Shown in pieces: positions 16,915-25,648 of a stretch of DNA of 64,000 bases. The DNA is taken from positions 124,001 to 188,000 of the forward strand of contig JAZQMQ010000024.1 of the NCBI GenBank assembly GCA_045543555.1, read 5' to 3'. The DNA is from Colimorpha_A sp045543555. GTDB taxonomy: Bacteria > Bacillota > Clostridia > Oscillospirales > CAG-272. The first letter of the stretch is position 1. Each line of letters opens with the position of its first letter. The notes under the pieces are model-generated. The model did not search any database, was not told where the DNA came from, and saw only the letters and a program-made list of their open reading frames with translations. A program made the translations under genes and the position numbers.

Positions 16915-17646
16915 TCAGAGTTTGATAAGTATTACAGTAATATTATCAGTGCCTCCGGCATCATTTGCGAGCTTAATAAGCTTGTCGGTGCATTTGTCGG
17001 CATCCTCTTTTGTTTCTACATTTTTTACAAGCTTGAGCATTTGCTCATTTGAAACGGCGTTGCTGAGTCCGTCGGTACACAAAAGAAGGTAACCGTTTTC
17101 GTTATAATCGATGTTGAAAACATCGGGGACCGTTTCTGCCTCATTACCGATGGAACGGATTATAATATTGCGTATGGAGGCTTTCTTAGCTTCACTAACC
17201 GTGATCTGTCCCATGTCCACGAGGTATTGAACGTAGGAATGATCGTGAGTAATTTGGATTATTTCACCGTTATTTATCGAGTAAAGTCTGCTGTCGCCAA
17301 CGTTGATTACTGTTATTTGTTTGTTTTCGTTTATCAAGACTGAAACGAGAGTTGTTCCCATGCCTTTAAGAGCCTCGTCGGATGTTGAGGCTTCATATAT
17401 AGCTGTATTTGCAACAGTGACGGCGTTTTTCATTACTGCCTCGTCACTGTTTGATCCATAATTGTGTCTAATTTCAGAAACATAAACACGTGATGCTATG
17501 TTACTTGCAATGTTTCCTCCGTTTGCTCCACCCATACCGTCACAGACTGTGCATAGGAGAGCACCGCTGTCGAGCTCGGTTATGTTAAAGCAATCTTGAT
17601 TGTTTGCGCGTCGTTTACCGACATCAGTTTTTCCGATAAAAAACAT
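16915..17646 (-). CDS. prpC: PP2C-type Ser/Thr phosphatase
   Basis: This metal-dependent phosphatase reverses phosphorylation by the neighbouring PASTA kinase. The 243 residues show the PP2C motifs: KRRANNQDCF at the N-terminus, VCDGMGGANGGNIAS with the metal-binding aspartate, INVGDSRLY, LLCTDGLSN and GGTDNITVILI at the C-terminus. No membrane segment is present. Stop and start spacing to rlmN and prkC is under 40 bases on each side, so rlmN-prpC-prkC form one transcription unit. Confidence 0.95.
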   Translation of the reverse strand: MFFIGKTDVGKRRANNQDCFNITELDSGALLCTVCDGMGGANGGNIASNIASRVYVSEIRHNYGSNSDEAVMKNAVTVANTAIYEASTSDEALKGMGTTLVSVLINENKQITVINVGDSRLYSINNGEIIQITHDHSYVQYLVDMGQITVSEAKKASIRNIIIRSIGNEAETVPDVFNIDYNENGYLLLCTDGLSNAVSNEQMLKLVKNVETKEDADKCTDKLIKLANDAGGTDNITVILIKL

Positions 17647-17682
17647 ATTTTACCTCATATATGTTAAAATTGGATAATGTGT

Positions 17683-18717
17683 TTAGTCCGTTGAATTGTT
17701 AAGTCGAAGCTGGCCGCAAGAAGCATTGATATCGGGACCTAGTTTGCGTCTTACGGTTGCGTTTATGCCAAGTGATGTAAGTTTGTTTTTGAATTTCTCT
17801 ACGGCTTCTCTCGAGCTTTTTGAGAATGTTCTTTCATTAACCGGGTTAAGCGGTATTAAGTTTACGTGTATCGGCATATTTTTAAGATACCTTTTAAGCT
17901 CCGATGCAAGATGCTTTGCCTGATCTAAGGAATCATTTTCACCTGAGATCAGTGTATATTCAAAAGATATTCTTCTTCCTGTAACCTTAAAATATTCAGA
18001 GCAAGCATTCAGTAGTTCGTCAACGCTCCATTTATTTGTTATGGGCATGAGCTCTTTTCTCTTATCATTGTCAACAGAGTGCAGCGATATTGAAAGAGTT
18101 ATCGGTAAATTTTCATGCTGCAGCTTCTTTATTCCGTCTACAACTCCGCAGGTTGACAGGGAAATGTGTCTATAACCAATGTTAAGAGAGTCTTTGCTGT
18201 TTACGGTCTTTAAAAACTCAATTACGTTGTCATAATTATCAAGTGGTTCACCGATGCCCATCATAACAATATTTGAGATTTTTTCGCCAAAGTCGTTTTG
18301 CGCTGCGATGATCTGACCGATGATTTCTGAAGAGGTTAAATTTCTGCTAAGTCCCATCAACGTAGACGCGCAGAACTTGCATCCCATTCGACAACCGGCT
18401 TGACTGGATACACATATTGTGTTTCCGTGCTCATATTTCATTACAACACTTTCGATAAGCTGACCGTCTTTGAGGGCAAAAAGATATTTGACGGTTCCGT
18501 CAACTTCAGAAACAAGCTTCTTTTTTATTTGAGGCAAATAGACAAAATATCCGTTGTCCTTCAGCTCTTGTCTGAATTTCTGAGGGAGGTTAGTCATTTC
18601 ATCAATGCTCGTACCGCGCTTTATCCAGATCCAAAGCTGTTCGGCACGAAAAGAAGGTTGCCCAAGACTTTTTGACAAGGAGGATATTTCATCTTTTGTG
18701 AGCGCCATCAGATCCAT
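17683..18717 (-). CDS. rlmN: Dual-specificity 23S rRNA/tRNA adenine-C2 methyltransferase
   Basis: RlmN is a radical-SAM enzyme that methylates C2 of A2503 in 23S rRNA and A37 in some tRNAs. In the 344 residues the 4Fe-4S cluster motif is Cys109-x3-Cys113-x2-Cys116 (CRMGCKFC), preceded by VSSQAG. The C-terminal cysteine used as methyl carrier is in DINASCGQLR (near 335). GIGEPLDNYDNV is the SAM-binding segment. It is the first gene of the rlmN-prpC-prkC unit and has its own promoter. Confidence 0.95.
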   Translation of the reverse strand: MDLMALTKDEISSLSKSLGQPSFRAEQLWIWIKRGTSIDEMTNLPQKFRQELKDNGYFVYLPQIKKKLVSEVDGTVKYLFALKDGQLIESVVMKYEHGNTICVSSQAGCRMGCKFCASTLMGLSRNLTSSEIIGQIIAAQNDFGEKISNIVMMGIGEPLDNYDNVIEFLKTVNSKDSLNIGYRHISLSTCGVVDGIKKLQHENLPITLSISLHSVDNDKRKELMPITNKWSVDELLNACSEYFKVTGRRISFEYTLISGENDSLDQAKHLASELKRYLKNMPIHVNLIPLNPVNERTFSKSSREAVEKFKNKLTSLGINATVRRKLGPDINASCGQLRLNNSTD

Positions 18718-18767
18718 ATTATGCCTCCTTGTTAAATAACATACTTGTCCATATAATTATTCATTAT

Positions 18768-18796
18768 ATTATATCATATTATAAAGAGAAATGCAA
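18768..18796 (-). promoter_or_regulatory. Promoter of rlmN-prpC-prkC
   Basis: On the minus strand TTGCAT (18796-18791) and TATAAT (18773-18768) are separated by 17 bases. Overlapping TATAAT copies make the exact -10 uncertain. Confidence 0.6.
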
Positions 18797-18915
18797 ATGT
18801 TTTAGAAAAAAACTTCGATTTTTTTTGTTGTTTTGAGAAGCTCAAATGTGTAATTGCAGCATTAAAAACATTCTTTTTAATAAAGTTAACAAAAAAGTTA
18901 CAAATGGGAATAATT

Positions 18916-18948
18916 AAAAAGCTCCGACGTTTTGCGTCGGAGCTTTTA
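18916..18948. terminator. Terminator of the HPr-like gene and lepA unit
   Basis: aaaagctccgacg and cgtcggagctttt form a 13-bp stem around a 5-base loop, directly after the minus-strand stop codon. The sequence between this and rlmN (about 200 bases) holds only the rlmN promoter. Confidence 0.88.
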
Positions 18949-19173
18949 TTATTCTGCAACAGTGAACTTGTTTACGAGACGGTATATGTCTTCGTTGCTT
19001 TCGCACCAAACCTCATCCCATTCCATTGAGTAAACTGCACCGAGCATACTTTTAGCGCTTACTATGAAGTTTCTGTCTTTATCGGTAAGGAAAATGTTGG
19101 CAGTACTTTTAGACATAGTGCTGACAAATTCATTGATTTCAGACATAGTGTCAAGACGGATTTTGATTCTCAT
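18949..19173 (-). CDS. HPr-like protein lacking the phosphorylatable histidine
   Basis: The 74-residue product (start MRIKIRLDTMSEINEF) has the length and the C-terminal half of HPr: VSAKSMLGAVYSMEW matches the Ser46 segment of Firmicutes HPr (SIMGVMSLG). The region that normally carries His15 reads SEINEFVSTMSKS, and there is no histidine at all. It therefore cannot be a phosphocarrier for sugar transport, but a seryl site may remain, as in the catabolite-repression protein Crh. AGGAG lies before ATG 19173; a longer frame to 19257 would overlap lepA and lacks support. It follows lepA by 31 bases. Confidence 0.7.
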   Translation of the reverse strand: MRIKIRLDTMSEINEFVSTMSKSTANIFLTDKDRNFIVSAKSMLGAVYSMEWDEVWCESNEDIYRLVNKFTVAE

Positions 19174-19204
19174 GTTGAATTTCTCCTTTAAGTTATTATA
19201 GTAT

Positions 19205-21016
19205 TTATTCTTCGTCGAGCTTAAGGACTGCCATAAATGCTTCAGGCGAAACCTCAACAGATCCGAGCTGTCGCATCTTCTTTTTGCCTTCCTTCTGCTT
19301 TTCGAGAAGTTTCTTTTTTCTTGTTATGTCACCACCGTAGCACTTTGCAAGTACATCCTTACGAAGAGCCTTAACTGTTTCACGTGCGATGACTTTGCCG
19401 CCGATTGCGGCTTGAATCGGTACTTCAAAAAGCTGTCTTGGTATATTATCCTTCAGCTTTTCTGCTATTTTACGTGCTCTGCCATATGCCTTTTCCTCAT
19501 GCACGATGAAGGAAAGTGCATCTACGATATCTCCGTTAAGAAGTATATCAAGCTTTACCAGCTTACTCTGCTCATATCCGTTAAGCTCATAGTCAAGAGA
19601 TGCATATCCGCGGCTTCTGCTCTTCAGCGCATCAAAGAAATCATAAACAATCTCATTTAACGGAAGATCATAATGAAGCTCAGTTCGCTTTGCATCGAGA
19701 TATTTCATGTCGATGAAATTTCCTCGTCTGTCCTGACAGAGATCCATAATGTTTCCTACGAATTCAACAGGCGTTATGATATTAGCCTTTACCATTGGCT
19801 CATAAGCTGTTTCTATTTCATCGGTTGGCGGATAGTTTGAAGGGTTATCTATGCGAATAAGCTCCCCGTTCTTCTTTTTGATCTCATAAATAACGCTCGG
19901 CGCGGTGGTTATAAGATCAAGATTATATTCACGTTCAAGTCTTTCCTGTATGATCTCCATATGGAGTAGTCCGAGGAATCCGCAACGGAATCCGAATCCG
20001 AGAGCAATAGAAGTTTCAGGCTCAAATGAAAGTGCAGCATCGTTCAGCTGAAGCTTTTCAAGTGCGTCTCGCAGATCGTTGTATTTTGCACCGTCTGCAG
20101 GATAGATTCCGGAAAAGACCATAGGAAGTGCCTGACGGAAACCGGGGCAGGGAATGGATGTTGGATTTTCAGCGTCAGTTACGGTATCACCAACTCTTGT
20201 GTCTGAAACTGTTTTGATGCTTGCGGTAAAATATCCGACGTCACCTGCTTTTAGTGTTGCGCCCGGACGAAGTCCGAACGGAGCAAGTGTTCCAACCTCT
20301 ACCGTTTCAAATGTAGTTCCGGTACTCATGAGCATTACCTTCTGACCAACTGTCAGTGTACCGTCAATTACTCGTATAAGTACTACAACACCGAGATAAG
20401 AGTCGTAATAAGAGTCAAATATCAAGCATTTGAGCGGCGCGTTTTCATCGCCGATGGGAGCGGGTATTCCACTTACAACGGCTTCAAGAACCTCTTCAAT
20501 GTTAAGTCCTGTCTTCGCAGAAACTGCAGGACAATCTTCTGCGGGTATACCTATAACGTCTTCAATTTCATTTCGGGTTCCGTCTATATCTGCTGAAGGA
20601 AGATCGATCTTATTAATGACAGGTACGATTTCAAGATCACTTTCAACAGCCAGATAGGCATTTGCAAGTGTCTGAGCTTCAATTCCTTGAGTTGCGTCAA
20701 CAACAAGGAGTGCTCCTTCACACGCATTGAGTGAGCGTGACACCTCGTAATTGAAGTCCACGTGTCCGGGTGTATCTATAAGATTGAAATTGTAAGTATC
20801 TCCGTCTTTGGCTGTATATGCAAGATTGACGGCTCTTGCTTTAATTGTAATACCACGTTCTCTTTCAAGATCCATATTATCCAGTAACTGAGATTCCATT
20901 TCTCTGTTTGAAACTGTTCTTGTGTGCTCGAGAATTCTGTCAGCAAGGGTGCTCTTTCCATGGTCGATATGTGCAATTATTGAGAAATTTCTGATTTTCG
21001 ACTGTCTGTCGGTCAT
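19205..21016 (-). CDS. lepA: Elongation factor 4 (back-translocating GTPase)
   Basis: LepA/EF4 is a ribosome-associated GTPase active in stress and ribosome assembly. The 603 residues contain the G1 motif AHIDHGKST, G2 around RERGITIKA, G3 DTPGHVDF and G4 NKIDLP. The LepA-specific C-terminal domain follows, with AYGRARKIAEKLKDNIPRQ and KVIARETVKALRKDVLAKCYGGDITRKKKLLEKQKEGKK (quoted as landmarks in two pieces of the same region). It lies 20 bases after maf in a minus-strand unit that starts at the DUF4321 gene. Confidence 0.96.
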   Translation of the reverse strand: MTDRQSKIRNFSIIAHIDHGKSTLADRILEHTRTVSNREMESQLLDNMDLERERGITIKARAVNLAYTAKDGDTYNFNLIDTPGHVDFNYEVSRSLNACEGALLVVDATQGIEAQTLANAYLAVESDLEIVPVINKIDLPSADIDGTRNEIEDVIGIPAEDCPAVSAKTGLNIEEVLEAVVSGIPAPIGDENAPLKCLIFDSYYDSYLGVVVLIRVIDGTLTVGQKVMLMSTGTTFETVEVGTLAPFGLRPGATLKAGDVGYFTASIKTVSDTRVGDTVTDAENPTSIPCPGFRQALPMVFSGIYPADGAKYNDLRDALEKLQLNDAALSFEPETSIALGFGFRCGFLGLLHMEIIQERLEREYNLDLITTAPSVIYEIKKKNGELIRIDNPSNYPPTDEIETAYEPMVKANIITPVEFVGNIMDLCQDRRGNFIDMKYLDAKRTELHYDLPLNEIVYDFFDALKSRSRGYASLDYELNGYEQSKLVKLDILLNGDIVDALSFIVHEEKAYGRARKIAEKLKDNIPRQLFEVPIQAAIGGKVIARETVKALRKDVLAKCYGGDITRKKKLLEKQKEGKKKMRQLGSVEVSPEAFMAVLKLDEE

Positions 21017-21036
21017 ATGTGTATATACCTTTCGGT

Positions 21037-21600
21037 TTAATTTGAATTAAGCAGAATTTTTGAAATTTTACATATGGGAAGTCCCATAATTGAGAAGAAA
21101 TCACCCTCGATACGTTCAACAAATGCTCCTGCATTACCCTGAATTCCGTATGCGCCTGCTTTATCGTAGGGTTCTTTTGAATCGAGATATGAAATAAGCT
21201 CGTTTTCGCTGATTTCTCTGAAAAAAACGTTTGAAGTGTCGCAGAAGCTCATAATATTTCCGCTTTGGATCACAGTGTATCCTGTGTGTACTTGATGAGT
21301 TTTTCCTGAAAGGAGTCTTAACATTCTCTCGGCATCCTTGCGATCCTTTGGTTTGCCCAAGATCTCGTTATTTATGCAAACAAGGGTATCTGCTGCAATT
21401 ATCGGCAGGGAACTGTTGGTTAATATTTTACAAACAGCCTCCGCCTTTGCTTTTGAAAGAGCAAGAGCAAGCTTGTCGGGTGATTCTGCTGTTATCTTAG
21501 ATTCGTCAACATATGATATAACAGTCCGGACGTCGTAACCGAGCATTGAAAGAAGCTCAAGGCGTCTGGGCGATTTTGATGCAAGAATTATTTGTTTCAT
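21037..21600 (-). CDS. maf: Maf-family nucleotide pyrophosphatase
   Basis: Maf proteins hydrolyse non-canonical or excess nucleoside triphosphates such as dTTP, UTP or modified bases, and were first linked to septum formation. The 187 residues open with ILASKSPRRLELL, the diagnostic N-terminal loop with Ser-Pro-Arg-Arg. IIAADTLVCINNEILGKP holds the catalytic aspartate, and YDKAGAYGIQG is the conserved later motif. The start overlaps the stop of the DUF4321 gene in an ATGA arrangement, so the two are translationally coupled. Confidence 0.94.
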   Translation of the reverse strand: MKQIILASKSPRRLELLSMLGYDVRTVISYVDESKITAESPDKLALALSKAKAEAVCKILTNSSLPIIAADTLVCINNEILGKPKDRKDAERMLRLLSGKTHQVHTGYTVIQSGNIMSFCDTSNVFFREISENELISYLDSKEPYDKAGAYGIQGNAGAFVERIEGDFFSIMGLPICKISKILLNSN

Positions 21601-21863
21601 CTACGTCTTCTTCCTCTGATTGTTGCGTAGTAGAAATAAAGTGCTATTGCGGTGAAGATGATTGTTGAAATATTTAGCCAAAAAGATGCGCCAAGTGTAA
21701 TTTTAAGTACACTAAGGTCAAGAACAAATGGCGTTGTAATTCCAAAGCTCATTCCAAATGATAGCCACTTAAGCCAATCGATATTTTTGGTTAGTTCGGC
21801 AACTAAAGAGCCTAAGACAATACCAGAACAAATGAAAAGAAAGAATAATAATGTGTTTTTCAT
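21597..21863 (-). CDS. DUF4321-type small membrane protein
   Basis: The 88 residues form three predicted helices (about 4-22, 32-48 and 58-80) with a basic tail RGRRRR. The position next to maf and the pattern GIVLGSLVAEL agree with DUF4321 proteins of Clostridia, which occur beside maf. Function is unknown. It is the first gene of the DUF4321-maf-lepA-HPr-like unit and has a good promoter 27 bases upstream of its start. Confidence 0.75.
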   Translation of the reverse strand: MKNTLLFFLFICSGIVLGSLVAELTKNIDWLKWLSFGMSFGITTPFVLDLSVLKITLGASFWLNISTIIFTAIALYFYYATIRGRRRR

Positions 21864-21889
21864 AATAACTCCATTATAATATTTTATTC

Positions 21890-21918
21890 ATTATACCACA
21901 TCATTAAGCAAAATGCAA
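21890..21918 (-). promoter_or_regulatory. Promoter of the DUF4321-maf-lepA unit
   Basis: On the minus strand TTGCAT (21918-21913) and TATAAT (21895-21890) have a 17-base spacer, with an extended -10 TG. Confidence 0.75.
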
Positions 21919-21989
21919 TTATTTTCTTAATTTTATATTGAGTATAAATCAGTTTACAAAAAATTCATAAATAAATTTTTAAAAAACTA

Positions 21990-22018
21990 TTGCATTTTAT
22001 AAATGTTTGTGCTATAAT
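21990..22018 (+). promoter_or_regulatory. Promoter of tRNA-Glu
   Basis: TTGCAT (21990-21995), 17-base spacer, TATAAT (22013-22018) with extended -10 TGC. The tRNA begins 19 bases later. Confidence 0.8.
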
Positions 22019-22036
22019 TTTAACCGTGCTCAACGA

Positions 22037-22111
22037 GGCCTGTTGGTCAAGAGGCTAAGACGCCGCCCTCTCACGGCGGAAACAGGGGTTCGATTCCCCT
22101 ACGGGTCACCA
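22037..22111 (+). tRNA. tRNA-Glu (anticodon CTC)
   Basis: The cloverleaf is complete. The acceptor GGCCTGT pairs with acgggtc (two G-U pairs), the anticodon stem CCGCC/GGCGG encloses loop CTCTCAC, and the T arm is gggg-ttcgatt-cccc. The CCA end is encoded. The anticodon CTC reads GAG. Confidence 0.95.
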
Positions 22112-22143
22112 AAAAGCGCAGGCTTGCCTGCTCTTTTTCTTCT
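22112..22143 (+). terminator. Terminator after tRNA-Glu
   Basis: gcaggc and gcctgc form a tight stem flanked by A5 before and tctttttctt after. Transcripts reaching the phosphofructokinase gene would have to read through or start inside this interval. Confidence 0.65.
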
Positions 22144-22174
22144 TTTACAAATCAAATTTACGGGGGATATGAAA

Positions 22175-23413
22175 ATGGCACTTAGAGGAAATGCAATAGT
22201 CGGTCAGTCCGGAGGACCCACCGCTGCAATCAATGCAACCCTTTCGGGCGTTATCAGAGGCGCTCTTGCAAACGAAAATATCGATACCATCTACGGTATG
22301 TACCACGGTATCGAGGGCATTTTAAACGACAATTTCTGCAATCTCACCGAGATGTTTGCTGACGAAAGTAAGCTTATTACCCTTGAAAAGACTCCTGCGG
22401 CAGCGCTCGGATCTTGCCGTAAGAAGCTTCCTTCGCTTGAAAATATGAGCGAGAAGGACGAGGCTGTATATACAAAGGTCTTCTCCTTCTTCAAGGAGCA
22501 CAATATCAGATATTTCTTCTATATCGGCGGCAACGACTCTATGGATACCGTTGCAAAGCTCACTGCATATTCCAAGACTCATGATTATGAGATGAGAATT
22601 ATGGGTGTTCCCAAGACTATCGATAATGACGTTATGGGTACTGACCATACTCCCGGATATGGATCTGCCGCTAAGTATATTGCTGCTTCGGTTTCCGAGA
22701 TGCTTCGTGACTGCGCAGTTTACACCGTTAAGGCTGTTACAATAATAGAAATTATGGGCCGTGATGCTGGTTGGCTTACCGCCGCTGCAGCTCTTACCCG
22801 TGTAAGCGGATTTGAACCCGATCTTGTTTATCTCCCCGAGAGATGTTTTGATTACGAGGAGTTTTTTGCAGACATAAATGCAGCTCTTGAAAAGCACCCC
22901 AACGTTGTAGTTTGTGTTTCCGAGGGTATCAGACTTGCCGACGGCAAATACGTTGGTGAGGGTACTCAGAGTGGTGTTGCAGACGCATTTGGTCATAAGT
23001 ATCTTTCGGGTACAGGCAAAGCACTTGAGCTTGCTGTTAAGGAAAGAATCGGATGTAAGGTCCGTTCAGTTGAGCTTAATATTCTTCAGAGATGTGCATC
23101 CCATATCGCTTCTCTTACCGATATCACTGAGTCTGTTACCGTTGGTAAGGCTGCTGTTGAAACTGCGGTTTCAGGCATCAGCGGTAAGATGATGACATTT
23201 GTTCGTACCTCCGATGCTCCCTATACCTGTGTTCCCGGATATGAGGACATTGAGAAGATTGCAAACAAGGTAAGAGAGGTTCCCGCTTCCTTCATCAATG
23301 AAAGAGGAAACGGTATCACCGACGAGGGCGTTAAGTATCTTCTTCCTCTCATTGAGGGCGAGAGCTATCCTGATTACGTAAACGGCCTTCCCGTATTTAT
23401 TTCCCTTAAATAA
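22175..23413 (+). CDS. 6-phosphofructokinase, probably PPi-dependent type
   Basis: The enzyme phosphorylates fructose 6-phosphate to the 1,6-bisphosphate in glycolysis. At 412 residues it is longer than the 320-residue ATP-PfkA. Motifs include AIVGQSGGPTAAINA at the start, YIGGNDSMDT in the phosphoryl-donor loop and GVPKTIDNDVMGTDHTPGYG at the substrate site. In ATP enzymes the donor loop reads GGDGS; here GGNDS suggests a pyrophosphate user, though this is inference. GGGGG lies eight bases before ATG 22175, so this start is preferred over ATG 22169, which would leave only two bases. Confidence 0.85.
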   Translation: MALRGNAIVGQSGGPTAAINATLSGVIRGALANENIDTIYGMYHGIEGILNDNFCNLTEMFADESKLITLEKTPAAALGSCRKKLPSLENMSEKDEAVYTKVFSFFKEHNIRYFFYIGGNDSMDTVAKLTAYSKTHDYEMRIMGVPKTIDNDVMGTDHTPGYGSAAKYIAASVSEMLRDCAVYTVKAVTIIEIMGRDAGWLTAAAALTRVSGFEPDLVYLPERCFDYEEFFADINAALEKHPNVVVCVSEGIRLADGKYVGEGTQSGVADAFGHKYLSGTGKALELAVKERIGCKVRSVELNILQRCASHIASLTDITESVTVGKAAVETAVSGISGKMMTFVRTSDAPYTCVPGYEDIEKIANKVREVPASFINERGNGITDEGVKYLLPLIEGESYPDYVNGLPVFISLK

Positions 23414-23431
23414 TAAAAAGTAATATATTAG

Positions 23432-23494
23432 ACCTCCGCTTCATAGGATTATACTGCTTTTCAATGAAAAGATAGGATGATTTTAAGCGGAGGT
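23432..23494 (+). promoter_or_regulatory. Leader hairpin that can hide the Shine-Dalgarno of the S1-like gene
   Basis: acctccgctt (23432-23441) is the exact complement of aagcggaggt (23485-23494), which contains the GGAGG of the next gene, eight bases from its ATG. A second small hairpin, cttttc-aat-gaaaag (23457-23471), sits in the loop. No T-run follows, so it is not a terminator. The layout suggests translational control. Confidence 0.6.
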
Positions 23495-23501
23495 TAAATT
23501 T

Positions 23502-24437
23502 ATGCATTTAAACAACTATAAACCCGAGGGCAGTGTCCTTCCTATGCACGAAAACCGAGATTATATATTAAGTGAGCAAGGACTTATTCGTGCGATGAAC
23601 GATGGCGTTATTCTTGAGGCAATGGCAATCAGATGTGATGAAAATTACACACTTACTGTTGATTTGGGATCTTTGAAAGGATACATAGACAAGCAAGACG
23701 TTCAGTTTAACAAGAACGGTGAAGAAATCAGGGATATTGCCGTTATTACCCGCGTCGGTAAGGCTGTTTGCTTTAAGGTGATAGGATTTTTCTATGAAAA
23801 TGGAGTAAAATCTGTTAGGTTGTCAAGAAAAGAGGCACAGAGGGAATGTTATGAAAATTGTCTTCAAAACTGCGTACCCGGTGATATTCTTGATGCCAAA
23901 ATAACACATCTTGAAAATTTCGGTGCATTTGTTGATATAGGATGCGGAATTATCTCGCTATTGTCTATAGATTGTATTTCTGTTTCAAGGATATCTCATC
24001 CGTCAGACAGATTCTCGCTTGGCGACAGATTAAAGGTCGTAATTAAGAGTATGGATTATAACAGCGGACGCATTTACGTTACACATAAAGAGTTGCTTGG
24101 AACGTGGGAAGAAAATACAAAAATGTTCTCTGTTGGGCAAACAGTTGCCGGAATTGTCAGGAGTGTTGAGGATTATGGAATATTTGTCGAGCTTACACCA
24201 AATCTTGCAGGACTTGCTGAATATAGGTCTGACATATCTGTTGGACAGACAACGGCGGTGTATATTAAGAATATGATACCTGAAAAAATGAAGCTGAAGC
24301 TTGTAATTATAGATTCATATAAGGGAGAAAATGAACCAAAGAGATTCAGTACATATATTAATTGTGAAATTACACATATTGATAGATGGCAGTATTCACC
24401 GATTGGCTGTAATAAGGTTATAGAGAGCATATTTTAA
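23502..24437 (+). CDS. S1 RNA-binding domain protein, divergent
   Basis: The product has 311 residues. The N-terminal half contains a weak S1-like domain (TVDLGSLKGYIDKQDV). A clear S1 domain follows at about 125-200 (GDILDAKITHLENFGAFVDI). Another starts near 210 (GQTVAGIVRSVEDYGIFVEL). It is not the main ribosomal S1-like protein seen at the window's start and has fewer canonical residues. It probably binds RNA or the ribosome. Neighbouring genes give no functional hint. The 5' leader can sequester the ribosome site, a feature compatible with self-control by an RNA-binding product. Confidence 0.8.
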   Translation: MHLNNYKPEGSVLPMHENRDYILSEQGLIRAMNDGVILEAMAIRCDENYTLTVDLGSLKGYIDKQDVQFNKNGEEIRDIAVITRVGKAVCFKVIGFFYENGVKSVRLSRKEAQRECYENCLQNCVPGDILDAKITHLENFGAFVDIGCGIISLLSIDCISVSRISHPSDRFSLGDRLKVVIKSMDYNSGRIYVTHKELLGTWEENTKMFSVGQTVAGIVRSVEDYGIFVELTPNLAGLAEYRSDISVGQTTAVYIKNMIPEKMKLKLVIIDSYKGENEPKRFSTYINCEITHIDRWQYSPIGCNKVIESIF

Positions 24438-24440
24438 ATG

Positions 24441-24475
24441 AAAAAGATCCCGATTTCTCGGGATCATTTTTATTT
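24441..24475. terminator. Bidirectional terminator between the S1-like gene and alr
   Basis: gatcccga and tcgggatc form the stem, with A5 before and attttta after, between convergent genes. Confidence 0.88.
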
Positions 24476-25618
24476 GGTGATAATTGTAAGGCGTGAGCCG
24501 AGGCAGGAAAGAAGCTCGTTTGTGATAGTACCTGCGTTTTCTGCAACTTCCTCTGCGGTGATCTTATTGTCTCCGTCCACACCAATGAGAGTTACGATGT
24601 CATCAACGCAAACGTTATCGATGTCAGTAACGTCGATCATTAGCTGATCCATACAGACCCTACCGACAATAGGTGCGAATTTACCTTTTATGAGCACTCT
24701 CCCTTTTCCGCATGACAGGCTTCTTGGATACCCGTCAGCATACCCGACGGGTAGAACGGCGATCTTGCTGTTTCTTTGTGTTATAAACGTACGGCCGTAG
24801 CTGACGGGCTCTCCGCATGGAAGGTCTCTTAGCTGAATAACCTTTGTTTTTAATGAGAGGACGGGCTTTAGATCAAGATCGATCTTCTTATTGATTCCGT
24901 TTTCACTGTCAATACCGTAGAGGGATATTCCTATTCTGGCATAGTCGCAGTTAAGCTGGGAATAATTAATCAGACCGTAACTGCCTTGTATGTGCTTTGT
25001 CTTAATCTCAAGACCTTCGCGTAATATGATGCTTAATGATTTATTGAAGCATGATATTTGCTTGTTTGTATATTCTATATCATCTTGCTTTGAAGAATCG
25101 CTTACGCAAAGATGAGAGAAAACGCCGTCAACACTGAGGTGAGGAAGCGAATAAATCGTCTTTATTGCTTCAATGTCATCGTATCTGATGCCCAACCGGT
25201 GCATTCCCGTATCAATTGCAATGTGAACGGATACATTCTTGTTCTGATTATTGAGCGCAACTGCATAATCCTTGTCAAATACACACTGTGAGAGGGAATA
25301 TTCGTTAAGATCGGATGCTCTTGAAGGACAAGTGTAACCAAGGACTAAAATCGTTCCTTTTATGCCGAATGAGCGTACCAAAACTCCTTCGTTAACCGTT
25401 GCCACGGCAAAAGCATCAACACCGTATGACTGTAATGCTTTTGACGTTTCGTAAATATCGTGTCCGTACGCATTGGCTTTTAGGATCGCCATCATTTTGC
25501 AATCATTTGGCATTATCGACGTGAGGGCGTCGAGGTTATGCTTCAGAGCCTTAAGATCTATTTCTTTCCATGTGCGTTCAGTATTGTGCGGGGTATGATT
25601 TGTGTTGTTAAAAGGCAT
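24470..25618 (-). CDS. alr: Alanine racemase
   Basis: This PLP enzyme interconverts L- and D-alanine for peptidoglycan. The 382 residues have the PLP-binding Lys47 in AILKANAYGHD and the second catalytic base Tyr in EPVSYGRTF. The C-terminal beta-domain has VGRVCMDQLMIDVTD. The start MPFNNTNHTP is longer than some relatives but GGAGG stands before it. It follows the D-Ala-D-Ala ligase-like gene by 30 bases on the same strand, so both D-alanine steps are made together. Confidence 0.95.
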   Translation of the reverse strand: MPFNNTNHTPHNTERTWKEIDLKALKHNLDALTSIMPNDCKMMAILKANAYGHDIYETSKALQSYGVDAFAVATVNEGVLVRSFGIKGTILVLGYTCPSRASDLNEYSLSQCVFDKDYAVALNNQNKNVSVHIAIDTGMHRLGIRYDDIEAIKTIYSLPHLSVDGVFSHLCVSDSSKQDDIEYTNKQISCFNKSLSIILREGLEIKTKHIQGSYGLINYSQLNCDYARIGISLYGIDSENGINKKIDLDLKPVLSLKTKVIQLRDLPCGEPVSYGRTFITQRNSKIAVLPVGYADGYPRSLSCGKGRVLIKGKFAPIVGRVCMDQLMIDVTDIDNVCVDDIVTLIGVDGDNKITAEEVAENAGTITNELLSCLGSRLTIITK

Positions 25619-25648
25619 ATACTGCCTCCTTAAATATGTATTGGTCGA

